Shown piece by piece: positions 7,763-15,787 of a stretch of 17,325 nucleotides of DNA (position 1 is its first letter; each line of letters starts with the position of its first letter). The notes below the pieces were generated by a model, which worked only from the letters and a program-made list of their open reading frames with translations, was not told where the DNA came from and did no database searches. A program made the position numbers and the translations under genes. The DNA comes from Candidatus Omnitrophota bacterium (GTDB taxonomy: Bacteria; Ratteibacteria; UBA8468; B48-G9; JAFGKM01): positions 1 to 17,325 of the forward strand of contig JAMWCA010000013.1 of assembly GCA_023819545.1 (NCBI GenBank), given 5' to 3'.

Positions 7763-9310
7763 TTACCTATTGTTTATTGTTATACCAGGCCAATCATCAG
7801 TTCTGAAGGGTGAAGCAGGAAGTCCTTCTTTATTATAAAGATTGCAAATAGGATTATCTGCCCAGGCATATCGAACAGCAACAGGATTCAACACTTTTTC
7901 ATTATACACCACTACAGTATTTCCATCAATTATAGATTTAGCCCAGACAAACTTACGCTCTTCACCTGCAATAGCAAATCCTGTGAGTGGTTCACCACCT
8001 TTTGCAATTAACCCACTTCCAGTATGTTCAAAATATAGTCGGACTTTATTACCTTCTACTTTCATATATTTATAAATTGGACCAGAATAAACTATGTTTT
8101 GACCATAGGCAATCTTTTTTGCTATAAGGGCAAGGCGATAACCAACATCCTGTTTATTTTTTGGATGGATATCATTAGCATCCCCTATATCAATTGTAAC
8201 TGCCATACCAGTATTTGGTATTGAAAGAGCCATCATTTGTGCTTCACGCATCTCTGCCCAAGCACTTTCTTCTGGTTCAGATTTAACTTGCATAAAGTTA
8301 GCAAGTTGCACGAAAAGAAATGGAAAATCGCCTTGACCCCATGATTCTCTCCAATTATGAATTAATACCGGAAATAGTTTTCTGTATTGATAAGCACGAC
8401 CAACATTAGATTCTCCCTGATACCAGATAACACCTTTAATCGCATAGGGAATAAGTGGTGCAATCATTCCATTATATAGATTACCAGGACGATGTGGACT
8501 ATCTGGTCCAGGTGGAGGAGATGGACGTGTTGGTTCTGGTTGTCCCTTATCTTTTGCTTTTTCAGCATCTTCTTTCCATTTTATTAGGTCTTTTTCATAT
8601 TTTTCTTTTGCCTGAGGATAATTTGCTATTATTTTATCCCATCTTTCAAGAATTGGTTTTAATTCTGGAGCAGTTTCCAAAACAGAATAACTTGTCCATG
8701 CTTCTGCAGGAGTTCCTCCCCACGAGGAGTTAATAAGTCCAACAGCTATAGCCATACTTTTGTGAAGTTCACGACCAAAGAAATATCCTACTGCAGAAAA
8801 ACCTCCAACAGTTGAAGGACTGCATTCTACCCACTTTCCTTTGCAATCTTGTTGAGGTTCAATAGATGTAGTTCTGGTGACACTAAAAAAACGAATTTGA
8901 GGGTAGTTTGCTTCCGAAATTTCTTTCTGCGCATCTTTAACATTGCTTACTGGCCAAGCCATATTTGATTGTCCAGAACAAATCCAAACTTCACCAACAA
9001 GAATATTTTTTATTATTATTTTATTCTTTCCAGTTATTGTCATTTCAAAAGGACCACCTGGTTCTAAGCGATCAAACTTCACCATCCAGCGTCCCTGATT
9101 GTCAGCAGTAGTAGATATCTTTTTATTCCCTATTATAACAGTTACTTTTTCATTAGGATCAGCTTGTCCCCAAATCGGAACTTCCATACCTTGTTGAAGA
9201 ACCATATTGTCACTTATCAAAGCAGGCAATTTAATCTCTGAAAAAATTAATTGTTTTGTTAAAAATTGTGAAGACAAAAATATATATTTTGACCACTTAA
9301 AATATCTCAT
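7763..9310 (-). CDS. Sialate O-acetylesterase family (SGNH/SASA) carbohydrate esterase
   Basis: The family removes O-acetyl groups from sialic acids or other acetylated glycans. In 515 residues, a beta-sandwich start (LPALISDNMVLQQ, about 28-40) leads to the esterase core with ICSGQSNM (nucleophile S115), IWYQGESN (E300) and DANDIHP (D380, H382), so the catalytic set is complete. A proline-rich stretch at about 257-275 before NLYNGMIAPL is a usual insertion in planctomycete-type homologues. The N-terminus (24 residues, basic then moderately hydrophobic) may be a weak signal peptide. An AGGG at 9317-9320, 6 bases from the ATG, supports the start. The gene is clearly richer in GC than its neighbours: 60-base lines at 8221, 8461 and 8701 are 45-47%. 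That suggests later acquisition. It lies 42 bases after era and may share its transcript. Confidence 0.93.
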   Translation of the reverse strand: MRYFKWSKYIFLSSQFLTKQLIFSEIKLPALISDNMVLQQGMEVPIWGQADPNEKVTVIIGNKKISTTADNQGRWMVKFDRLEPGGPFEMTITGKNKIIIKNILVGEVWICSGQSNMAWPVSNVKDAQKEISEANYPQIRFFSVTRTTSIEPQQDCKGKWVECSPSTVGGFSAVGYFFGRELHKSMAIAVGLINSSWGGTPAEAWTSYSVLETAPELKPILERWDKIIANYPQAKEKYEKDLIKWKEDAEKAKDKGQPEPTRPSPPPGPDSPHRPGNLYNGMIAPLIPYAIKGVIWYQGESNVGRAYQYRKLFPVLIHNWRESWGQGDFPFLFVQLANFMQVKSEPEESAWAEMREAQMMALSIPNTGMAVTIDIGDANDIHPKNKQDVGYRLALIAKKIAYGQNIVYSGPIYKYMKVEGNKVRLYFEHTGSGLIAKGGEPLTGFAIAGEERKFVWAKSIIDGNTVVVYNEKVLNPVAVRYAWADNPICNLYNKEGLPASPFRTDDWPGITINNR

Positions 9311-9352
9311 TTCACACCCTTTTTGTCTAAAAAATTAAAAAAATATTTTTTC

Positions 9353-10246
9353 TCATATGTTTCCATAACCAAATTTTCTAAATACGTCTATTTTGTTTCT
9401 CCAGTCCTCTATAACTTTAACTTTTAATTCAAGATATACTTTTTTACCAACAATCAATTCTATTTCTTCTCTTGCTAATTTACCAATTGTTTTTATCATT
9501 TTACCATCTTTCCCTATAATTATTGATTTTAAATTTTCTCTATCAACGATAATATTTGCTTTTATAACTAAAATATCTTTATTTTTTTCTCCTTCTTTTA
9601 TTTCTTCTATTTCTACTGCGGCAGAATGTGGAACTTCCTGATATGTTTTTTGCAGTATTTTTTCTCTTATAATTTCTGATATTTGATATTCAAATGGTAA
9701 ATTTGTTGTCATATCAACCGGGTAAAATCTATCTGACTCAGGTAGATGAATAAAAATCGCTTTAATTAATGAGTCAATATTTTTATTTTTAAGAGCAGAA
9801 AATGGAACAACTTCAATAAAATTAAATTTTTTTATACTTTCGTCAATTAAAGGTAAAAGTTCTTCTTTGTATTTTAAAATATCTATTTTATTTATTCCAA
9901 GGATAACTTTCTCTTTATTTATTTTCTTAAGAACTTCTATAATTTTTTCATCTTCTTTTATCCAACCTGTTGCTTCTATTAAAAAGAGAATAATATCTGT
10001 TTCTTCAAGAGAAGAGTAAATTGATTTGAGCATAAATTTCCCCATTTCATTTTTCCCTTCTTCAAATCCAGGAGTATCAATAAAAATAATTTGCCCTCTG
10101 TCATCATTATAAATTCCTATAACTTTTATTCTTGTAGTTGCGGGTTTTGGTGAGACAATAGAAATTTTCTGTTTTAAAATTGTATTTAAAAGTGTTGATT
10201 TACCTACATTTGGCCTTCCAAGAATTGTTACATATCCAGTTTTCAT
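9353..10246 (-). CDS. era: GTPase Era
   Basis: Era is an essential GTPase that binds the 3' end of 16S rRNA during 30S assembly. Using the ATG at 10246, the protein has 297 residues, the usual size. Motifs are G1 GRPNVGKST at 10-18, the switch I threonines (PATTR), G3 DTPG, G4 NKID and G5 SAL, followed by a C-terminal KH domain with IIGKDGKMIKTIG. A start 9 codons upstream (10273) is possible in frame, but the SD AGAGGT at 10252-10257 sits 5 bases before the 10246 ATG, and Era proteins normally begin a few residues before this first strand; the shorter form is preferred. The URO-D gene stops one base upstream, so translation is probably coupled. Confidence 0.97.
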   Translation of the reverse strand: MKTGYVTILGRPNVGKSTLLNTILKQKISIVSPKPATTRIKVIGIYNDDRGQIIFIDTPGFEEGKNEMGKFMLKSIYSSLEETDIILFLIEATGWIKEDEKIIEVLKKINKEKVILGINKIDILKYKEELLPLIDESIKKFNFIEVVPFSALKNKNIDSLIKAIFIHLPESDRFYPVDMTTNLPFEYQISEIIREKILQKTYQEVPHSAAVEIEEIKEGEKNKDILVIKANIIVDRENLKSIIIGKDGKMIKTIGKLAREEIELIVGKKVYLELKVKVIEDWRNKIDVFRKFGYGNI

Positions 10247-10247
10247 A

Positions 10248-11359
10248 TTATACCTCTGGTATCTCCCAATCAAAAATATTAAAGATTTCTTTTTTCTTTT
10301 TTAAATAATAAATATAATTCTCATAACTAACATCTGCTGGAACTCTGTGGTCAACATGAGGGATAAAACCTCCTAAATTGACAGTTTCTTTTATTCTTTC
10401 AAATTCTTTGTCTATTGCTTTTTTACTATGAATAAGTGCCTTTTTATCAAATCCACCTTTTAAAAGGACTTTATTTCCATACTTTTTCCTTAAAATTACT
10501 GGATCTGAACCACTGTTTATCTCAAGAGGAAACATTACATTTACTCCACCTTCAAGCCATAAAGGAACAAGTTGATTTATATTTCCATCACAATCAACTA
10601 TTACGATATTTATTCCTGCTTTTTTTAATCTATCTGTAATTTTTTTATATCTTGGGACAATAAATTGAGCAAAATGTTTTGGTGAAATCATAGGTCCTGT
10701 TTTAAAAGCAATATCTTCCCAAAAAAGAGCAAAATCAATATGATTAATTTCTTCAAGTGCTTTTTCTATCAATGTCAAAACAAAATTAACAATATGGTCC
10801 ATTATATCTTCTATTAATTCTGGTTCATCATAAAATGCAATTGCACACTTTTCAAAACCCATCCAGTTTCTTATCCATCCAAGTAGAGAACCAACATTTA
10901 TTCCAAGAGGATAGTCCCTATTTTCCCATTGATTTTTTAATTTTTTCCATGTTTCATCATCTGGATATCTTTTTGAAATATCTGGTTTTAACCTTTCTTT
11001 AAAATTATCCCAGTCATCTCTATTTTCAATTGGGAATTTTATATAATGTGGTATCGTTTGAATTTCAGATTTAAAGATTTTTTTATAACCCCATCGCTTT
11101 CTTGTTTAATTATATATCTTTCTGTTTCATCAATTATTTTTTCTTCAAAATGTGGTATTAATCCCATATTAACTGGAACACCACCTATTGGATCAAATTT
11201 AAAAAATTTATCACCATCTCCATTTGTTTTTATTTCTTTTGGTAAACCTTCTTTATGCCATCTTTCAAGTGTTTCTGTCCACCATCCAAATTCACAATTA
11301 AAAATTCTGTCAACTTTTTGGAAATTAAAAATCCTATTCCATCTTTCTCTTCCACTCAT
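10248..11359 (-). CDS. URO-D (uroporphyrinogen decarboxylase-like) family protein, split by a -1 frameshift
   Basis: Two collinear frames make up one gene: 11359 to about 11078 (from MSGRERW, 94 residues to GVIKK) and then the frame that ends at 10248. Joining them at the A7 run (11078-11084) gives about 370 residues, normal for the family, and restores GVIKKIFKSEIQTIPHYIKFP. The second half contains FWEDIAFKTGPMISP, DCDGNINQLVPLWLEGGVNVMFPLE and HVDHRVPADV, typical of the MtaA/CmuA-like branch. The RQAGR motif of true HemE is absent, so haem synthesis is unlikely; members act in methyl transfer or remain uncharacterised. The start is supported by GAGGAG at 11367-11372, 7 bases away, and overlaps the end of tgt by 26 bases. 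Whether the break is a sequencing error, a recent mutation or a used slippery site is not settled. Confidence 0.82.
10252..10257 (-). promoter_or_regulatory. Ribosome binding site that decides the era start
   Basis: AGAGGT on the minus strand lies 5 bases before ATG 10246 and inside the last codons of the URO-D gene. It selects the short Era start over the in-frame position at 10273. Confidence 0.6.
11078..11084 (-). other. A7 homopolymer where the URO-D reading frame shifts by -1
   Basis: On the coding strand the sequence reads GTT ATA AAA AAA TCT in the upstream frame, which stops 12 codons after GVIKK. One extra A (or a -1 slip on the run) gives GTT ATA AAA AAA ATC TTT and continues for 276 codons to the normal C-terminus. 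Confidence 0.8.
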
Positions 11360-12443
11360 TTTCTATCTCCTCTTTAAAATTTTTAAACTCACCATCATTT
11401 ATTTTTCTTCTAACTTTTTCCATAAATTTTATCATAAAATAGACATTATGATAGGAATTTAATCTTAAACCTGTTATCTCTTTGGTATTAATCAGATGTC
11501 TTATATAACTTCTTGTATAATTTCTGCAAACAAAACAATCACACTCCGGGTCAAGAGGAGAGAAATCATCTTTATACTTTCCTGCTTTTATATTTATCTT
11601 TCCTTTACTTGTTAAAGTTGAGCCAGTTCTTGCAATATGAGTGACTATACCGCAATCAAACAAATCAATTCCCATCTCAACAAGTTCAAGAATTTGTAAA
11701 GGCATTCCAATTCCCATAAAATATCTTAATTTTTTTTCAGGTAAATTCTTAATTATATATTCAGTTATTCTTATTGTTTCTTGGTATGGCTCGCCAATAG
11801 AAAGTCCACCAAATCCATATCCAGAAAAATTAATTTTTTCAAGTTCGTCTATACATTTTTCTCTTAGTTCTTTATAAATGCCACCTTGTATAATTCCAAA
11901 TAATTCTTGATTTTCTTTTTTTTGAGATTCTTTACATCTTTTTGCCCAGTTAATTGTTAATTCTACACTTGTTTTCACTTCTTCATAATTTGCCCAGTTT
12001 TTAGGACAATAATCAAAACACATAATTATATCTGCACCTATCTTTTCCTGAATTTCTATTGATTTTTCAGGAGTAATAAAATGCGTTGATCCATCTAATT
12101 TGGATTTAAAAATTGCTCCATCTTGTTCTATTTTAACTTCTTCTAAACTGAAAATTTGAAATCCACCACTATCTGTAACAATTGGTTTTTCCCAATTCAT
12201 AAATTTATGGATTCCTCCAATATTTTCAATAACTTCAACTCCTGGTTTTAAATATAAGTGATAAGCATTTGTAATTATCATTTCAACACCTATTTCTTTT
12301 AAATCTTCTGAAGTTAATGTTTTTACATTTGCTAATGTTGCAACAGGCATAAAACATGGAGTTTGAACTTTTCCATGTAAAGTTATAATCTCACCAATTC
12401 TTGCTTTTGTTTGACTATCTTTCTTTAAAACTTTAAATTCCAT
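11334..12443 (-). CDS. tgt: Queuine/preQ1 tRNA-guanine transglycosylase (Tgt)
   Basis: Tgt swaps guanine 34 of GUN-anticodon tRNAs for preQ1 in queuosine synthesis. The 369 residues are full length. Seen are D91 in TDSGGFQIFSL (base recognition), D144 in MCFDYC, QGG with GGLSIGEP, the nucleophile D263 in LFDC, and the zinc site C301, C303, C306 with H332. The loop after the nucleophile is odd: the usual PTRxARNG appears as VTHIARTG, so the Arg that equals R286 of the Zymomonas enzyme is H269. The gene starts 2 bases after queA with no SD, so it should depend on coupling, and its last 26 bases are shared with the URO-D gene. Function as Tgt is well supported by the queA partner; the loop change leaves room for altered tRNA handling. 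Confidence 0.96.
   Translation of the reverse strand: MEFKVLKKDSQTKARIGEIITLHGKVQTPCFMPVATLANVKTLTSEDLKEIGVEMIITNAYHLYLKPGVEVIENIGGIHKFMNWEKPIVTDSGGFQIFSLEEVKIEQDGAIFKSKLDGSTHFITPEKSIEIQEKIGADIIMCFDYCPKNWANYEEVKTSVELTINWAKRCKESQKKENQELFGIIQGGIYKELREKCIDELEKINFSGYGFGGLSIGEPYQETIRITEYIIKNLPEKKLRYFMGIGMPLQILELVEMGIDLFDCGIVTHIARTGSTLTSKGKINIKAGKYKDDFSPLDPECDCFVCRNYTRSYIRHLINTKEITGLRLNSYHNVYFMIKFMEKVRRKINDGEFKNFKEEIENEWKRKME
11367..11372 (-). promoter_or_regulatory. Ribosome binding site for the URO-D gene, inside tgt
   Basis: GAGGAG on the minus strand, 7 bases before ATG 11359 and within the tgt coding sequence. It shows that the 26-base gene overlap is a real, separately initiated start. Confidence 0.6.
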
Positions 12444-12445
12444 TT

Positions 12446-13426
12446 TTAAATAATTAACATACTATCTCCATAGGAATAAAATCTATATTTTTTATCAATC
12501 GCAATTTTATATGCTTTTTCTATAATTTCAATTCCTGCAAAAGCACAAACAAGCATTAAATGTGTTGAATTTGGAAGATGAAAGTTTGTTATAAGTCCAT
12601 CAATAAATTTAAATCTATATCCAGGTTTTATAAATAGATTTGTATATCCATTATAAGGTCTTATCTTTTGATTTTCGCAGGCAGTTTCAAGTGCTCTTGT
12701 AGTACTTGTTCCTACAGCAATAATTTTTTTCCCTTTATTTTTTATATCATTTAACTTTACTGCTGTTTCCTCTGAAATTTCAAGGTATTCTTCTCCAATA
12801 TTTTCTTTTTCTTCTTTTAAAATTTTAATAGAAGGCCAACCAATATGTAAAGTAATATAGTAAAATTCAATTCCTTTATTTTTTAAGTTTTCAATTAAAT
12901 TTTCAGTAAAATGTAATCCTGCTGTTGGTGCCGCGATTGAACCTTCTTTCTGTGCATAAACAGTTTGATAATAGATTTTATCCTCTTCTGTTGGTTTTCT
13001 TTTTATATAAGGAGGAAGTGGAACTTCTCCATATTTTTTAATTTCTTGTTTATTTTTATTAAACTTAACTATATAACTATCCTGTGTTTTTTCAATAATC
13101 TCTCCCTCTAAGTCATCTTTATAAAAACGAGAATTAATCTTTATTTTTCCTTTTATAAGAACCTGCCATTTTGAATCATCTAAATTTTTCAACAAAAAAA
13201 TTTCTAATTCCCCTCCAGTTTCTTTTTTTGCAAAAATTCTTGCTGGAATAACTTTTGTATTATTTAAAACAATCACATAATTATTATCTAAGTAATTACC
13301 AATGTTCTCAAAAATATCCTCTTTTATTTCTCCTCTTTCTTTATAAACAATCATCAATTTTGCTTTTTCTCTTTCTTTTAAAGGATGCTGAGCAATTAGT
13401 TCTTTTGGCAAATCAAAATTAAACAT
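12446..13426 (-). CDS. queA: S-adenosylmethionine:tRNA ribosyltransferase-isomerase (QueA)
   Basis: QueA adds the ribosyl part of SAM to preQ1 in tRNA to make epoxyqueuosine, the step after Tgt. Family motifs are FDLPKELIAQ at the start, NNTKVIPARIF, PPYIKR, YQTVYAQKEGSIAAPTAGLHF, GTSTTRALE and TNFHLPNSTHLMLV. The usual LHVGxGTFxPV segment reads LHIGWPSIKIL, a local departure. From ATG 13426 the product is 326 residues; an ATG three codons earlier (13435) is equally open. MFNFDLP is the common family beginning, so the shorter start is preferred, though neither has a clear SD. Either start overlaps the GT39 gene end (8 or 17 bases), implying coupled translation. The adjacent tgt makes a standard queuosine pair; other queuosine genes are not in the window. 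Confidence 0.96.
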   Translation of the reverse strand: MFNFDLPKELIAQHPLKEREKAKLMIVYKERGEIKEDIFENIGNYLDNNYVIVLNNTKVIPARIFAKKETGGELEIFLLKNLDDSKWQVLIKGKIKINSRFYKDDLEGEIIEKTQDSYIVKFNKNKQEIKKYGEVPLPPYIKRKPTEEDKIYYQTVYAQKEGSIAAPTAGLHFTENLIENLKNKGIEFYYITLHIGWPSIKILKEEKENIGEEYLEISEETAVKLNDIKNKGKKIIAVGTSTTRALETACENQKIRPYNGYTNLFIKPGYRFKFIDGLITNFHLPNSTHLMLVCAFAGIEIIEKAYKIAIDKKYRFYSYGDSMLII

Positions 13427-15089
13427 TTTGCTCATTTTTATAAAATAAGAAAATTTTAGGGCAGACGTATAGCATGTCGTGAATAATCTTATCTTGTTTA
13501 AATAAAAAAGGTTCTTTTTCGAATTTTTTTATAAGAGAAAAACCATAACTCTCCATTTTTTTAATAATTTCATTTTCTATTTTGTTTCTTGAATTTTTTG
13601 TTAAAAAATATTGAAGTTCACCAATAACCAAGTAAGAATTATCAGGAATGTTTGTAAGTTCTTCTTCTTTTTCTACAATTGTTATATTATACTTGAAAAA
13701 ATTAACAGGACAAACTTCAAAAATCCATGGTGATTTCAGAAAAACGATTTTTGTTTTTTCTTTTAAATTTTTATCTATATAATGAGCAGAAATAATTCTT
13801 GTATCTTCTGACAACCGTAGTTGAATAATTGAAACAGTCTTTAAAAGATTTAAACTTATAACAGATATAAAAACAAAATAGATTAAGAACTTTAGTTTTC
13901 GTATTTTTTCTATTTCTTTGATGGTGTGAGAGGAAATTAAAATAATAAATGGGTAAAGAGGTAAATAATATCTTGCATACTTAAACCCAGAAGTAGTTAA
14001 AAGTAGTAAAAAATATAAAAATAAACCAATATAGATTATAAATATCTGTTTTTTAAGTTTAAACAAAGAAAAAACAAAAATAGAAGCAAAAAATATGGTT
14101 ATAAATTTTCCATTTATTAAAATTAGGTCTTCTATTATATTTTTAAGATTTGAGGTGAAGAATAAAAAATTTGGAGTCCCTCTTGTTGTATATTGATAAA
14201 GAAAATCCTTTTTGAATTCATTGAAAGAAAAAATAGAGTAAGGAGTAGTGATAAAAAAGGAGATTATAGTTATAAAAAAAGAAATAATTGATTTTTTTAG
14301 AAATTCTTTCATGGATAAATTTTTTAATAAAAGGATAATTGGTATCAAAAACCAAAAAATTATTGCTGGATATTTTGTCCCTGTTGCAAATCCTATTGAC
14401 ATACTACTTAAAAAAAGAAACTTTTCTTTCAAGTTTTCAAAATAAACTATAAGAAAAAATATACTTAGTATACTCCAGAAAAGCATTGGGATATCAACAG
14501 TCATATAAGTTGAGTTTATAAAAAATAGAGGGGAGAACAATATTAAAAAAAATGTAATTAAATAACTTCCTTTTTTAATTTTTTCTGAAATTTCACATAG
14601 AAGAAAAATTGTTAAAACAGCAAATATCAAAGTAATTAATCTTCCAAATAGATAAAATTTTGCAATTTGATCAGGATTTTCAAAATAAAAAGATATGTCA
14701 GAGGTTATATAAATTAATTTTAAAAAAGAAAGAATTTTAAGAACAGCAGCGATTGTATAAATATAAAAACTTGGATATTCAAAAAAATGAGGGTTGAAAT
14801 CAAATTTTTCTGGTTTCATATTACTTATACTTTTAAGAATATTTTCCTCATCTGGATGGAAAGATCTAATTATATTAAATCTGTGTCTTTCAAGTTTTGT
14901 TAAAAACTTTGTCTTTGAAATCTGCCAACTTTTTTCAATATAATTTTTGTTAATGCCTTCAATTAAAAGTTTCATTTCCTGTTCATTTCTATAAAAAAAT
15001 TCTTTATATTCATCTTTAGGAAGTCCCCATTTTATTCCTGTTGAAATAAAAAGAAAAGATGAGATAATAATTATTATTTTTTTCAACAT
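13419..15089 (-). CDS. Membrane glycosyltransferase, GT39/ArnT-like (GT-C fold)
   Basis: This 556-residue integral membrane protein has an N-terminal anchor (4-18), then a soluble loop with FHPDE at 77-81 and NPHFFEYPSFY near 99-109. These are typical of GT39-like enzymes that use a polyprenyl-phosphate sugar donor on the outer face of the membrane, with D80/E81 as likely catalytic acids. About ten hydrophobic segments follow to roughly residue 410, and a short C-terminal soluble domain ends the protein. It overlaps the preceding GT2 gene by 7 bases, and that GT2 is of the type that makes such lipid-linked donors. This strongly suggests donor synthesis and use in one operon. The acceptor (protein, lipid or polysaccharide) is unknown. 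Confidence 0.82.
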   Translation of the reverse strand: MLKKIIIIISSFLFISTGIKWGLPKDEYKEFFYRNEQEMKLLIEGINKNYIEKSWQISKTKFLTKLERHRFNIIRSFHPDEENILKSISNMKPEKFDFNPHFFEYPSFYIYTIAAVLKILSFLKLIYITSDISFYFENPDQIAKFYLFGRLITLIFAVLTIFLLCEISEKIKKGSYLITFFLILFSPLFFINSTYMTVDIPMLFWSILSIFFLIVYFENLKEKFLFLSSMSIGFATGTKYPAIIFWFLIPIILLLKNLSMKEFLKKSIISFFITIISFFITTPYSIFSFNEFKKDFLYQYTTRGTPNFLFFTSNLKNIIEDLILINGKFITIFFASIFVFSLFKLKKQIFIIYIGLFLYFLLLLTTSGFKYARYYLPLYPFIILISSHTIKEIEKIRKLKFLIYFVFISVISLNLLKTVSIIQLRLSEDTRIISAHYIDKNLKEKTKIVFLKSPWIFEVCPVNFFKYNITIVEKEEELTNIPDNSYLVIGELQYFLTKNSRNKIENEIIKKMESYGFSLIKKFEKEPFLFKQDKIIHDMLYVCPKIFLFYKNEQNV

Positions 15090-15787
15090 TTTTTTAATTT
15101 TATTTTTAAAAGAGAGAAAAACATTCTGAAAGAATCTTTTAATATTCTAACTGATGAGCGAGGAGAATTATACCACACAATTCCAACTTCTGCAATTTTA
15201 TATCCTTCTTTTTTTGCTTTTGCAAGAACTTCTACATCAAAAGCAAATCCGCCTGTTTTAAGTTGACTAAATATTTTTTTCCCTTGTTCTTTTTTGAATA
15301 ATTTAAATCCACACTGAGTATCTTTAAAATCTTTTATAACAATTAATCTGACAAGTATTGGGAAAATTTTACCTATAATTCTTCTATAAAATGGCTGTGG
15401 TATCACTATTTTTGAATCTTTTAATCCTCTTGAACCAATTGCAATATCATATCCATTTTCTATTTTTTCTTTAAGTTTTTCAAATTCCTCTATTGGAGTT
15501 GAAAGGTCTGCATCTGTAAATAAAATAAAATTGCCTGAAGCACTAAGTACTCCTGTTCTCACTGCAGCACCTTTTCCTAAATTTTTAGGATGTTTTAAAA
15601 TTATAATTTCTTTTTTATTCTTTGCAAATTTTTCTACAATTTCAAAAGTTTTATCTTTACTTCCATCATCAACAACAATTATTTCAAAATCATAATTTTT
15701 ATTTTTAAAATATTTATAGATTCTTTCAATTGTTTTTAATATTCTTTTTTCTTCATTATAAGCAGGTATTACTATAGAAATTTCCAT
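15083..15787 (-). CDS. Family-2 glycosyltransferase, dolichyl-phosphate beta-glucosyltransferase (Alg5)-like
   Basis: A cytosolic GT-A enzyme that probably moves a sugar from a nucleotide donor to polyprenyl phosphate. From ATG 15787 it has 234 residues. Motifs are ISIVIPAYNEE, VVDDGSKDKT, NLGKGAAVRTG, the donor site TDADLSTP, GSRGLKDS and GFAFDVEVLAKAKK; the TDADLST form and the VxWYNSPRSSV tail are those of Alg5-like members. No membrane segment is visible apart from a slightly hydrophobic basic C-terminus. A TTG six codons earlier (15805) would extend it, but ATG then EISIVIP is the standard family start. It overlaps the next GT2 gene by 16 bases. The sugar (glucose, mannose or other) is not determined by these motifs. 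Confidence 0.9.
   Translation of the reverse strand: MEISIVIPAYNEEKRILKTIERIYKYFKNKNYDFEIIVVDDGSKDKTFEIVEKFAKNKKEIIILKHPKNLGKGAAVRTGVLSASGNFILFTDADLSTPIEEFEKLKEKIENGYDIAIGSRGLKDSKIVIPQPFYRRIIGKIFPILVRLIVIKDFKDTQCGFKLFKKEQGKKIFSQLKTGGFAFDVEVLAKAKKEGYKIAEVGIVWYNSPRSSVRILKDSFRMFFSLLKIKLKKC

Noticed and set aside
10248..11359. URO-D gene as true HemE (haem synthesis)
   Set aside because: The N-terminal RQAGR-type motif of HemE is absent and the motifs match the MtaA/CmuA-like branch.
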